Assembly (NCBI RefSeq): GCF_041814905.1 | Contig: NZ_JBGXYA010000066.1 | Location: 1-45,340, forward strand | Reading direction: 5' to 3' | Origin: Glaesserella sp041814905 | GTDB lineage: Bacteria; Pseudomonadota; Gammaproteobacteria; Enterobacterales; Pasteurellaceae | DNA: 45,340 bases | Shown: positions 8,960 through 16,125 of the stretch, one piece after another | Numbering within the stretch: position 1 is the stretch's first letter | How the letters are laid out: each line of letters begins with the position of its first letter | Translations under genes and position numbers: made by a program | The notes under the pieces: model-generated | What the model was told of the DNA's origin: nothing | The model's input: the letters and a program-made list of their open reading frames with translations, nothing else | The model's database searches: none

Positions 8960-9087
8960 TCATCAGCAAAAACTAGAATAAAATGGATTTGTATTGTAAA
9001 ATTGTTCAGTCTCTATACCATGAATGGTTATATGAGCCATCAGAAATGAAGTTTTTTAAACTAAATTTTTCAAAAGGACAACCTAAG

Positions 9088-9927
9088 ATGAAAAATACGA
9101 CTGTTTTTCGCGGATTATTATTATCAGGTGTTGCACTAGCCGTAGCGGCTTGCGGTAACTTGAGCGATGTATCGAAAGAAGGTACAACGGATAATCCTGT
9201 ATTCCCTGATATTTCAAAATCAAAATTTAACCATAGCGGTTCACAATTTGGTTCATGGCCTAACTGGCAAAACGTTCGTCAAGTTGAAGCCGGTATGAAT
9301 AAAGATGAACTCTACAATTTACTTGGTCGCCCACATTTCTCAGAAGGTCTATACGGTGTTCGTGAGTGGGATTATGTATTCAATTTCAGAGAAAATGGTG
9401 AGCATAAAGTATGTCAGTTCAAAATTTTATTTGATACTAACATGAATGCGCAAAGTTTCTATTGGTATCCAAACGGCTGTAACAGCAAAGCGGCATACAA
9501 TCTAAGCGGTGATTTCTTATTCGACTTTGATAAATCGGATTTAACCGCACAAGGTGTTGAAGTAGTGGATAATATTGCAACTCAATTAAAAGCCTCTAAA
9601 GCCGATGCAGTGAAAGTTGCCGGTTATACCGATCCTCTGGGTTCCGTGAAATATAACTTAGGTTTATCCCAACGTCGTGCCGATACGGTTAAAGCCCGTT
9701 TAATCGAACAAGGCGTGACTGCACAAATCGAAGCTGTTGGTTACGGTGAAGCAAACCAAGTTAAAGCATGTACAGGTTCAGGTAAAACATTAAAAGATTG
9801 TTTACGTCCTAACCGTCGTGTAGAAATCACTTCAAACGGTGATTTCTCTCAACAAAGTAATGTAGCAGGTCCTAATGGTCCGGCTCCGCTTTATGAAACT
9901 CCGCATTACGATACAAACGCTAAATAA
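9088..9927 (+). CDS. Outer-membrane lipoprotein with BamE-like and OmpA-like domains
   Basis: The signal peptide ends in a lipobox (LAVAAC, Cys22), so the protein is lipid-anchored. Residues about 50-140 resemble the SmpA/BamE fold: NVRQVEAGMNKDELYNLLGRP and then REWDYVFNF. Residues about 155-255 form an OmpA C-terminal domain that binds peptidoglycan: FLFDFDKSDLTAQG, GYTDPLGS, LSQRRADTVKARL and NRRVEI. The ATG at 9088 is chosen because AAAGGA lies upstream and the lipobox then sits correctly; the frame opens earlier at 8983. The role is probably envelope stability linking outer membrane and wall. The order BamE-OmpA in one lipoprotein occurs in Pasteurellaceae; the exact family name is not certain. 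Confidence 0.8.
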   Translation: MKNTTVFRGLLLSGVALAVAACGNLSDVSKEGTTDNPVFPDISKSKFNHSGSQFGSWPNWQNVRQVEAGMNKDELYNLLGRPHFSEGLYGVREWDYVFNFRENGEHKVCQFKILFDTNMNAQSFYWYPNGCNSKAAYNLSGDFLFDFDKSDLTAQGVEVVDNIATQLKASKADAVKVAGYTDPLGSVKYNLGLSQRRADTVKARLIEQGVTAQIEAVGYGEANQVKACTGSGKTLKDCLRPNRRVEITSNGDFSQQSNVAGPNGPAPLYETPHYDTNAK

Positions 9928-9960
9928 TTTACTGATTTAACGTTTATAGCATAGTAAAAT

Positions 9961-9994
9961 AGAAAGGGTGAAAATATTCATCCTTTCTTTTTTT
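9961..9994 (+). terminator. Rho-independent terminator
   Basis: An 11-bp stem with one G-T pair (GAAAGGGTGAA with TTCATCCTTTC) and a long T-run directly after, closing the BamE-OmpA lipoprotein gene. Confidence 0.8.
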
Positions 9995-10008
9995 GTATGG
10001 AGAAATTT

Positions 10009-10827
10009 ATGAGTTACCAAGCAATTGCCTTTGATCTTGACGGAACGTTGTTGTCAAGCCAAGCGACTATTCTAGAATCCAGTAAAAATGCGATTAAAAA
10101 AGCACGTGAAAAAGGCATAAAAGTGTTTATTGTGACGGGGCGTCATCATACCGCCGTGCGTCCTTATTATGCGGAATTGGAATTAGATACTCCGGTGGTT
10201 TGTTGTAACGGAACTTACCTTTATGATTTTCAAAAAGATGATGTTCTTGTTTCCAATCCATTAACCAACAAACAGGCAGAATATTTAATAAATACGGCAA
10301 AAGCCAATGATATTCATGTTGCAGTTTATATTCGTGATGCCATGACTTACGAAGTATTAAATGCACACTTCAGCAAATTTTTAAAATGGGTCAATGCATG
10401 CCCGGAAAATGTTCGTCCCGATGTTAGACAAGTTGAAAATTATCAACAATTTGTGGATGATGGTACGACGATTTGGAAGGTGTTAATCAGTTCATCGGAT
10501 TTAGAAAAAATGCAAAATTTTGTCGATAACTTACCGCTTGATCAATTTAGTCCCGAGTGGTCGTGGATAGATAGAGTCGATATTACCGCGACAGGAAATA
10601 GTAAAGGTGCTTGTTTGGCAGAATTACTGAAAATTGAGGGGATTGATCCACAAAACGTGATTGCATTTGGTGATAATTTTAACGATATCAGTATGCTGAA
10701 GCTTGTTGGTATGGGCATTGCAATGGCAGAAGCCGATGAAGAAGTACAACAGAATGCCAAACAGACAATCGGTTCTCATAATGAAGACAGCATTGCCAAA
10801 GCGTTAGAGCAGTTATTAAAACTATAA
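10009..10827 (+). CDS. ybhA: HAD-superfamily (Cof-type) phosphatase, YbhA-like
   Basis: Predicted phosphatase. E. coli YbhA acts on pyridoxal 5'-phosphate and some sugar phosphates. The HAD motifs are complete: DLDGTLL (motif I), VTGRHH (motif II), NSKGACL with the Lys (motif III), and FGDNFNDISML (motif IV). The VVCCNGTYLYD segment is the YbhA hallmark that separates it from other Cof proteins. The ATG at 10009 has GGAGA five bases upstream and gives 272 residues; an in-frame ATG at 9997 overlaps that ribosome site. The GNAT gene starts 10 bases after the stop, so the two are likely one operon. Confidence 0.85.
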   Translation: MSYQAIAFDLDGTLLSSQATILESSKNAIKKAREKGIKVFIVTGRHHTAVRPYYAELELDTPVVCCNGTYLYDFQKDDVLVSNPLTNKQAEYLINTAKANDIHVAVYIRDAMTYEVLNAHFSKFLKWVNACPENVRPDVRQVENYQQFVDDGTTIWKVLISSSDLEKMQNFVDNLPLDQFSPEWSWIDRVDITATGNSKGACLAELLKIEGIDPQNVIAFGDNFNDISMLKLVGMGIAMAEADEEVQQNAKQTIGSHNEDSIAKALEQLLKL

Positions 10828-10837
10828 GGAAACTTTA

Positions 10838-11356
10838 ATGGAAATCCGCAAAGCACGATATCCGGATTTTGAAAAAATTCTTTCTATTTATAATCAAGCT
10901 ATTCCAACTCATCAAGTGACTGCCGATCTTTATTTGGCAACACAGGAAAGTCGCAAAGATTGGTTTGAGTTTCATTTAAACAGTGAAAAATACCCAATTT
11001 GGGTGGTAGAAGATGAAAATGGCACCGTGGGCTGGTTTAGTTTTTCTCCTTTTTATGAACGTCCTGCTTTTGTACATACTTCAGAAATCAGCATTTATCT
11101 TGAGCAATCGGCAAAAGGGAAAGGCTATGGTTCCAAAATCATTGAATATATGCAACAAGTTATGTTAGATCATCAAATTCATACGCTTATGGCCTACGTA
11201 TTTGAATTAAACCAAACCAGCATGAATTTAATGAAAAAACACCGGTTTGAATGTTGGGGACGTTTTCCGAACATTGCCAATATGGGGAAAGATGAAGAAG
11301 GGCAATCTAAATGGCGGACTTTATTAATGATGTCTTACCAAAAAGGGATTGAATAA
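10838..11356 (+). CDS. GNAT-family N-acetyltransferase, phosphinothricin-acetyltransferase-like
   Basis: Acetyl-CoA-dependent N-acetyltransferase of the Pat/MnaT subgroup, 172 residues. The start IRKARYPDFEKILSIYNQAI, the central WFSFSPFYERPAF and the acetyl-CoA loop QSAKGKGYGSKII followed by NQTSMNLMKKHRFECWGRFPNI are typical. Family members acetylate amino-acid analogues or methionine derivatives; the substrate here is unknown. AAGGAA lies before the ATG. It is probably translated with the upstream phosphatase gene. Confidence 0.8.
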   Translation: MEIRKARYPDFEKILSIYNQAIPTHQVTADLYLATQESRKDWFEFHLNSEKYPIWVVEDENGTVGWFSFSPFYERPAFVHTSEISIYLEQSAKGKGYGSKIIEYMQQVMLDHQIHTLMAYVFELNQTSMNLMKKHRFECWGRFPNIANMGKDEEGQSKWRTLLMMSYQKGIE

Positions 11357-11398
11357 ATCGTATTTGTGTAAAAAATTAGCAACAATATACGGAAAACA

Positions 11399-11426
11399 CT
11401 TGCATAATTAAGGTTAATTTTGCAAG
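11399..11426. promoter_or_regulatory. Near-perfect 28-bp palindrome upstream of dapA
   Basis: CTTGCATAATTAA (11399-11411) and TTAATTTTGCAAG (11414-11426) pair at 12 of 13 positions around GG. No T-run follows, so it does not look like a terminator. It overlaps a possible -35 box (TTGCAA at 11420-11425) lying 17 bases from TAATTT (11443-11448). It therefore looks like an operator for a dimeric regulator of dapA. Confidence 0.35.
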
Positions 11427-11469
11427 CTATCACGGTTATCAATAATTTAAATATATACAGGAGATGATT

Positions 11470-12357
11470 ATGACAAAACCTCTATTTTCAGGCAGTATTG
11501 TTGCGCTGATTACCCCAATGAAACACTGTGAAATTGATTTCACCGGGTTAAAAAATTTAGTGGAATTCCATATTAATGCAGGTACTGATGCCATTGTTTC
11601 TGTCGGTACAACCGGCGAATGCAGTACCTTAAGCATTGATGAAAATGTGAAAGTGATCAAAAAAACCGTTGAATTTGCAGCAGGTCGTATTCCTGTTATA
11701 GCCGGTACCGGTTCAAATGCGACAAGTGAAGCAATTACGTTAACCAAACTTATTGATAAAAGTGGTGTTGTTGGATGTTTAAGTGTAGTACCTTACTACA
11801 ACAAACCGACTCAGGAAGGTCTATATCAGCACTATAAAGCGATTGCAGAGTGTACTGAACTTCCTCAAATTTTATATAACGTGCCGGGTCGTACTGGTTG
11901 TGATTTAAGACCTGAAACCATTGCCCGTTTAGCGAAGATCCCAAACATTGTTGCAGTTAAAGAAGCGACAGGCGATTTAAGCCGTCTGCTTTTAATCAAA
12001 GAACTTGCCGGTGATGATTTCATTTTCTTAAGCGGTGATGATGCAACAGGTTTAGAATCAATGAAATTGGGTGGACAAGGTGTGATTTCCGTTACGAATA
12101 ATCTTGCTGCAGCAGATATGGCAAAAATGTGTAAATATGCATTATCCGGTCAATTTGCAGAAGCGGATGCCATTAACAATCGTTTGATGGATCTCCATAC
12201 CAATTTATTCGTTGAAGGTAACCCGATACCGGTGAAATGGGCTGCGTATAAAATGGGGCTAATCAGCGAGCCAAGTTTACGTTTGCCGTTAACACCACTA
12301 TCAGAGCAATACCATCCGGTGATTCTTGCGGCACTTCAAAAAGCAAACCTAATATAA
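11470..12357 (+). CDS. dapA: 4-hydroxy-tetrahydrodipicolinate synthase
   Basis: Condenses pyruvate with aspartate semialdehyde, the first step of the lysine and diaminopimelate branch. The family signatures GTTGECSTL, VPYYNKPTQEGLYQHY (with the catalytic Tyr), YNVPGRTGCDL and VAVKEATGD (Schiff-base Lys) are present. At 295 residues it is normal length. An ATG at 11464 directly abuts the AGGAG ribosome site, so the ATG at 11470, six bases beyond it, is the likely start. The gene is separated from its neighbours by a palindrome upstream and a strong terminator downstream. Confidence 0.95.
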   Translation: MTKPLFSGSIVALITPMKHCEIDFTGLKNLVEFHINAGTDAIVSVGTTGECSTLSIDENVKVIKKTVEFAAGRIPVIAGTGSNATSEAITLTKLIDKSGVVGCLSVVPYYNKPTQEGLYQHYKAIAECTELPQILYNVPGRTGCDLRPETIARLAKIPNIVAVKEATGDLSRLLLIKELAGDDFIFLSGDDATGLESMKLGGQGVISVTNNLAAADMAKMCKYALSGQFAEADAINNRLMDLHTNLFVEGNPIPVKWAAYKMGLISEPSLRLPLTPLSEQYHPVILAALQKANLI

Positions 12358-12365
12358 AAGATAAA

Positions 12366-12401
12366 AAATCCCCGAAATTTAACCTTTCGGGGATTTCTTT
12401 T
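12366..12401. terminator. Bidirectional terminator between dapA and folD
   Basis: A 12-bp stem (AAATCCCCGAAA with TTTCGGGGATTT) with a seven-base loop, flanked by an A-run and a T-run, between convergent genes. Confidence 0.8.
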
Positions 12402-12409
12402 TGATGACT

Positions 12410-13267
12410 TTATTTTTCTGCAATGTGTTGCTGATAGGCTTGTAAGGTATTTTGCATTAGCATTGCTACCGTCATTGGACCAACACCGCCTGGCACCGGA
12501 GTGATAAAACTTGCTTTTTGTGCCGCAACGTCATATTCAACATCGCCCACCAATTTTCCATTGATGCGGTTAATTCCGACATCGATCACAGCCGCTCCCT
12601 CTTTGATCCAGTCGCCCGGAATAAACTGTGGTTTGCCCACGGCAACGACTACAATGTCCGCTTGGCGAATATGCTTTTCCAAATCTATCGTAAATCGATG
12701 AGTTACCGTAACGGTACAGCCCCCCAATAATAATTCTAAAGCCATCGGGCGACCGACAATATTCGATGCCCCTACAATGACTGCGTGTTTTCCGTATAAA
12801 TTAATACCGGTAGTTTCTAATAATTTCATTACGCCATACGGAGTACAAGCGCGTAAAGTGGGAATACGTTGGCACAAACGCCCTACATTGTAAGGATGGA
12901 AACCATCCACGTCTTTATCCGGTAAAATCGCTTCAATCACTTTTGTCGGATCAATCTGCTGCGGAAGGGGGAACTGTACTAAGATACCGTCAACAGAAGT
13001 GTCATTATTTAAATCATCAATTAATGCTAATAATGTTTGTTCAGTCGTATCATACGGTAAGTCGTAAGATTTGGATTGAATGCCTAATTCTACACAGGTT
13101 TTACGTTTACTATTGACATACACTTGGGAAGCTGGATCCGCTCCTACTAATATTACCGCCAGTCCCGGAGCACGATAGCCTTGATTTAAATAGTGTATAA
13201 TTTGCTCATTAACTTGGGCTTTTACTTGAGTAGCAACAGCGCTTCCTGAAATAACTTGTGCAGACAT
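12410..13267 (-). CDS. folD: Bifunctional methylenetetrahydrofolate dehydrogenase/cyclohydrolase
   Basis: Interconverts 5,10-methylene-THF, 5,10-methenyl-THF and 10-formyl-THF using NADP. Signatures seen are GLAVILVGADPASQVYVNSKRK (with the catalytic Lys), GILVQFPLPQ, KDVDGFHPYNVG, CTPYGVMKLL and the PVPGGVGPMTVAMLM C-terminal motif. The ATG at 13267 has GGGAGA six bases upstream and gives 285 residues (E. coli 288); the frame continues to 13303 without support. It is divergent from the tRNA genes. Confidence 0.95.
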   Translation of the reverse strand: MSAQVISGSAVATQVKAQVNEQIIHYLNQGYRAPGLAVILVGADPASQVYVNSKRKTCVELGIQSKSYDLPYDTTEQTLLALIDDLNNDTSVDGILVQFPLPQQIDPTKVIEAILPDKDVDGFHPYNVGRLCQRIPTLRACTPYGVMKLLETTGINLYGKHAVIVGASNIVGRPMALELLLGGCTVTVTHRFTIDLEKHIRQADIVVVAVGKPQFIPGDWIKEGAAVIDVGINRINGKLVGDVEYDVAAQKASFITPVPGGVGPMTVAMLMQNTLQAYQQHIAEK

Positions 13268-13391
13268 ATTTTCTCCCGAATGAAACACGAAAACGTTTGC
13301 CATTCTCTCAAAAAATTGACATTTAAGTAAGATACGAATAAAAAATAATGTTCAAAGAACATTCACTTAGTTTGCATTTCTCAAAAATCCA

Positions 13392-13419
13392 TTGACGCAA
13401 TCCCTAAAGAATCTATAAT
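13392..13419 (+). promoter_or_regulatory. tRNA promoter
   Basis: TTGACG (13392-13397) and a perfect TATAAT (13414-13419) are spaced by 16 bases, ending 18 bases before tRNA-Pro. It probably drives both tRNAs as one transcript. Confidence 0.8.
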
Positions 13420-13437
13420 GCGAACCACTTCAAACGG

Positions 13438-13514
13438 CGGCGAGTAGCGCAGCTTGGTAGCGCAACTGGTTTGGGACCAGTGGGTCGTAGGTTCAAATCC
13501 TATCTCGCCGACCA
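13438..13514 (+). tRNA. tRNA-Pro (anticodon UGG)
   Basis: 77 bases with encoded CCA. The acceptor stem CGGCGAG pairs with CTCGCCG; the anticodon stem ACTGG/CCAGT encloses loop TTTGGGA with anticodon TGG; the T loop is GTTCAAATC. UGG-decoding tRNA-Pro is one of the substrates of the CmoB pathway (cmoB is in this window). Confidence 0.96.
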
Positions 13515-13553
13515 CTCTTTTTAAAATCTCACTGACTAGTTATTTCCAAATTT

Positions 13554-13630
<77 letters not shown>

Positions 13631-14028
13631 TTATTTCCTTTAATATCAATTAGTTATAATAAGTTTTATCAATCTTTCATCTCTTCCAAATTCGTTTTTG
13701 GTTTGTCTCGTTATTCAATAATTGCAAATTTTTGACTCAAACAGACCACTTGATCCTCCGATTCGCACTTGCGATCTTAAAAATAAGATACCTTTTCAGC
13801 GTAATATGCAATCAAAACTTTTTTGTATTGTCTATTACCTGAAACATTCGGGAACGTTATTTGTGTCGTTATAAAATCACCTTATAAATCATAAAGATAT
13901 TCTTTAACGGTTGAGGTTATTTAATTTGTCGGATTTTCATACTATGCTCAAAAAACATGGTCATTTGAGCAATAACCTATTAAAATAATTCGTTTATAGT
14001 TATTACCTGATTTGGATAAGGAACACAC
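13631..14028. other. Intergenic region upstream of envC, nested hairpins
   Basis: No gene is visible. Near 13730-13760 there is a decayed reverse-oriented uptake signal (ACCACTTG in place of ACCGCTTG, with the TTGCAAATTTTTG extension). At 13914-13978 an outer 8-bp stem (AGGTTATT with AATAACCT) encloses an inner 7-bp stem (GCTCAAA with TTTGAGC). The 3' outer arm can alternatively pair with GTTATT at 13999-14004, just before the envC ribosome site. Confidence 0.4.
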
Positions 14029-15225
14029 GTGAAAGTCATTCGATCCCTCTCTCTTATCGTTTCGTTATATTGCGTTGGCTTAGGGCTTACTCAATATGCG
14101 ATCGCAGACGATCTTTCCCAAATTCAGCAAAAAATCAAGCAGCAACAATCCAAAATTGATGAACAAAAAAAGAAGCGGGATTCACTTCAGTCAACGCTTA
14201 AGAACCAAGAAATAGAAATGGGTAAGGTGTTGAATAACCTGAAAAAAACGGAAATGTCATTAACTGAAATTCGTCAAGCCATTCAAAAAACAGAACAAGA
14301 GATCAAGCGGTTAGAAAAACAGGAAAAAGAGCAAAAAGAAAAACTGAAAGAGCAGTTGGATTCCGCTTATCGTTCCGGTATTCACCCTTCCGTATTAGAG
14401 CGTTTGTTGTCTGAAGAGGCGAAAAATGCCGATCGTATGGGGGCTTATTATGAACATATCAACCAAGTTCGAATTGATGCGATTTATGATTTACGCCGCA
14501 CTCAAGAAGAGCTTAGAAATCGTCGGGATGAACTGAAAGGGCAACAAAAAGGGCAACAAACTCAGTTAAATGCACAAAAAAAACAAGAGCAAGATTTACA
14601 AAAAGTGAAAAATGAACGTGAAAGTACGATCCGTTCAATTGATAAAACGTTGCAACGAGATCAAAACCGTTTAGACGATCTCAAAGCGAATGAAGCCGCG
14701 CTGCGTAATCAATTGGCGGAAGCGGCAAATGAGGCAGCGCAGCAAGAAAAACAAGAGCTTGCAAAATTAGAACAAAGGAAAAGCAAGGAAGAAAAGCGTA
14801 AAGCGACGGAGCAAGAAAAACAGCAAGTCAGAGCGGGAAGCGGTTTAGGAAGCGGGAAATACACTATGCCGGTTGTAGGCAAAGTGGTAAACAGTTTCGG
14901 TTCGACTCAAATGGGTGAGTTGAAATGGAACGGTATCGTTATTCAGGCAAATGCCGGAAGTGCGGTAAAAGCGATTGCAGCTGGTCGAGTTATTTTGGCG
15001 GATTGGTTACAAGGTTACGGACAGGTTGTGGTTATCGATCACGGAAATGGCGATATGTCTTTATATGGCTATAATCAATCCGTTTCCGTATCTAAGGGAA
15101 GTCGTGTCCAAGCAGGACAAACCATAGCAAGTGTCGGAAATTCGGGGGGGCAAAGCCGGGCGGCCCTTTATTTTGAAATTCGTCGTAAAGGTCAGGCGGT
15201 CAATCCGCTCAAATGGATTAAATAA
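14029..15225 (+). CDS. envC: Murein hydrolase activator EnvC
   Basis: Periplasmic septal factor that activates N-acetylmuramoyl-L-alanine amidases (AmiA/AmiB) under FtsEX control. A signal peptide ends near YAIADD. Residues about 27-270 are a long coiled coil rich in Lys, Gln and Glu. The C-terminal LytM domain is degenerate: where active M23 enzymes have HxxxD and HxH, this protein has WNGIVIQ and ALYFE, so it should be a non-enzymatic activator, as known for EnvC. The start is GTG with AAGGAA upstream. At 398 residues it is close to E. coli EnvC (419). The deacetylase-fold gene follows after two bases. Confidence 0.92.
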   Translation: MKVIRSLSLIVSLYCVGLGLTQYAIADDLSQIQQKIKQQQSKIDEQKKKRDSLQSTLKNQEIEMGKVLNNLKKTEMSLTEIRQAIQKTEQEIKRLEKQEKEQKEKLKEQLDSAYRSGIHPSVLERLLSEEAKNADRMGAYYEHINQVRIDAIYDLRRTQEELRNRRDELKGQQKGQQTQLNAQKKQEQDLQKVKNERESTIRSIDKTLQRDQNRLDDLKANEAALRNQLAEAANEAAQQEKQELAKLEQRKSKEEKRKATEQEKQQVRAGSGLGSGKYTMPVVGKVVNSFGSTQMGELKWNGIVIQANAGSAVKAIAAGRVILADWLQGYGQVVVIDHGNGDMSLYGYNQSVSVSKGSRVQAGQTIASVGNSGGQSRAALYFEIRRKGQAVNPLKWIK

Positions 15226-15227
15226 TA

Positions 15228-16085
15228 ATGAATATAAGCAGGAACAAAGGGTTAAACAAGCGGTCTATTTCAAGCATTATTTTGCAAATTTTTTTCTTTT
15301 TCTCACCGCTTGTATACGCTGGTAAATTGGCAATTGTTATTGATGATATCGGTTACCGCTCAAAGGAAGATTCTGCAATTTATGCGCTGCCTAAAGAAGT
15401 TGCGGTGGCGATTATTCCGGTTGCGCCTTATGCGACGGCGAGAGCGAATAAAGCTTTTGAACAAAAACGGGATGTGCTCATCCATTTGCCAATGGAACCT
15501 CAAAGCAAGCAGCCGATTGAAGCCGGAGCATTGCTTGTCGGAATGGATGAGATGCAAACCGCTCAGTTAGTGAAAGCCGCACAAAATCAAGTTCCTCATG
15601 CTATCGGGTTGAATAACCACATGGGGAGTAAAGCAACCACTGATTTACAAACGATGCGCCATTTGATGAAAGCATTATCTCATCAAAATTTATTCTTTTT
15701 GGACAGTAAAACGTCCGGGAGTAGCGTTGCATATAAAACGGCAAGAGATACGGGAATTAAAGCGTTAGAGCGTCATATTTTTCTTGATGACAGTGATGCT
15801 TTAGCAGACGTTCAACGTCAATTTAATGCCGCGATTCAGTATGCGCGTAAGCATGGCACAGCTATTATCATTGGTCATCCTAGAAAAAATAGTATTGTCG
15901 TATTGCAAAAAGGGTTAGCTGATTTGCCATCAGACACCCAATTAGTCAGTATCGGGGATTTATGGCGTGATCAAAAAATGGAATCAAGTAAATCGTTTAT
16001 CATGATATTTGATGTTGAGCCTGCACAAACATCTACAGCACCTTATCAAAGCACGCCTTTGTTGAGAGGTATTCCGAAAGAGTAA
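15228..16085 (+). CDS. yibQ: Divergent polysaccharide deacetylase-fold protein, YibQ-like
   Basis: Exported protein of the divergent polysaccharide deacetylase family. The body begins GKLAIVIDDIGYR, followed by VAVAIIPVAPYA, DVLIHLPMEP, IGLNNHMGSKAT, FFLDSKTSGSS and AIIIGHPRKNSI, all family hallmarks with the metal-type Asp and His residues. Activity is not proven for the family. The signal peptide (residues about 1-31) is coded by a stretch containing an inverted pair of uptake signals, ACAAGCGGTC at 15256-15265 and ACCGCTTGT at 15305-15313. It follows envC directly, as in E. coli. Confidence 0.85.
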   Translation: MNISRNKGLNKRSISSIILQIFFFFSPLVYAGKLAIVIDDIGYRSKEDSAIYALPKEVAVAIIPVAPYATARANKAFEQKRDVLIHLPMEPQSKQPIEAGALLVGMDEMQTAQLVKAAQNQVPHAIGLNNHMGSKATTDLQTMRHLMKALSHQNLFFLDSKTSGSSVAYKTARDTGIKALERHIFLDDSDALADVQRQFNAAIQYARKHGTAIIIGHPRKNSIVVLQKGLADLPSDTQLVSIGDLWRDQKMESSKSFIMIFDVEPAQTSTAPYQSTPLLRGIPKE

Positions 16086-16125
16086 TTTAAACGCTATAAC
16101 CGGTTTAAAATCACGAGAATAAAAT

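Noticed and set aside
14958..14966. Haemophilus-type uptake signal in envC as a sign of transfer
   Set aside because: A lone 9-mer in a core gene can arise by chance at this window size, and envC sits in a conserved core gene order.
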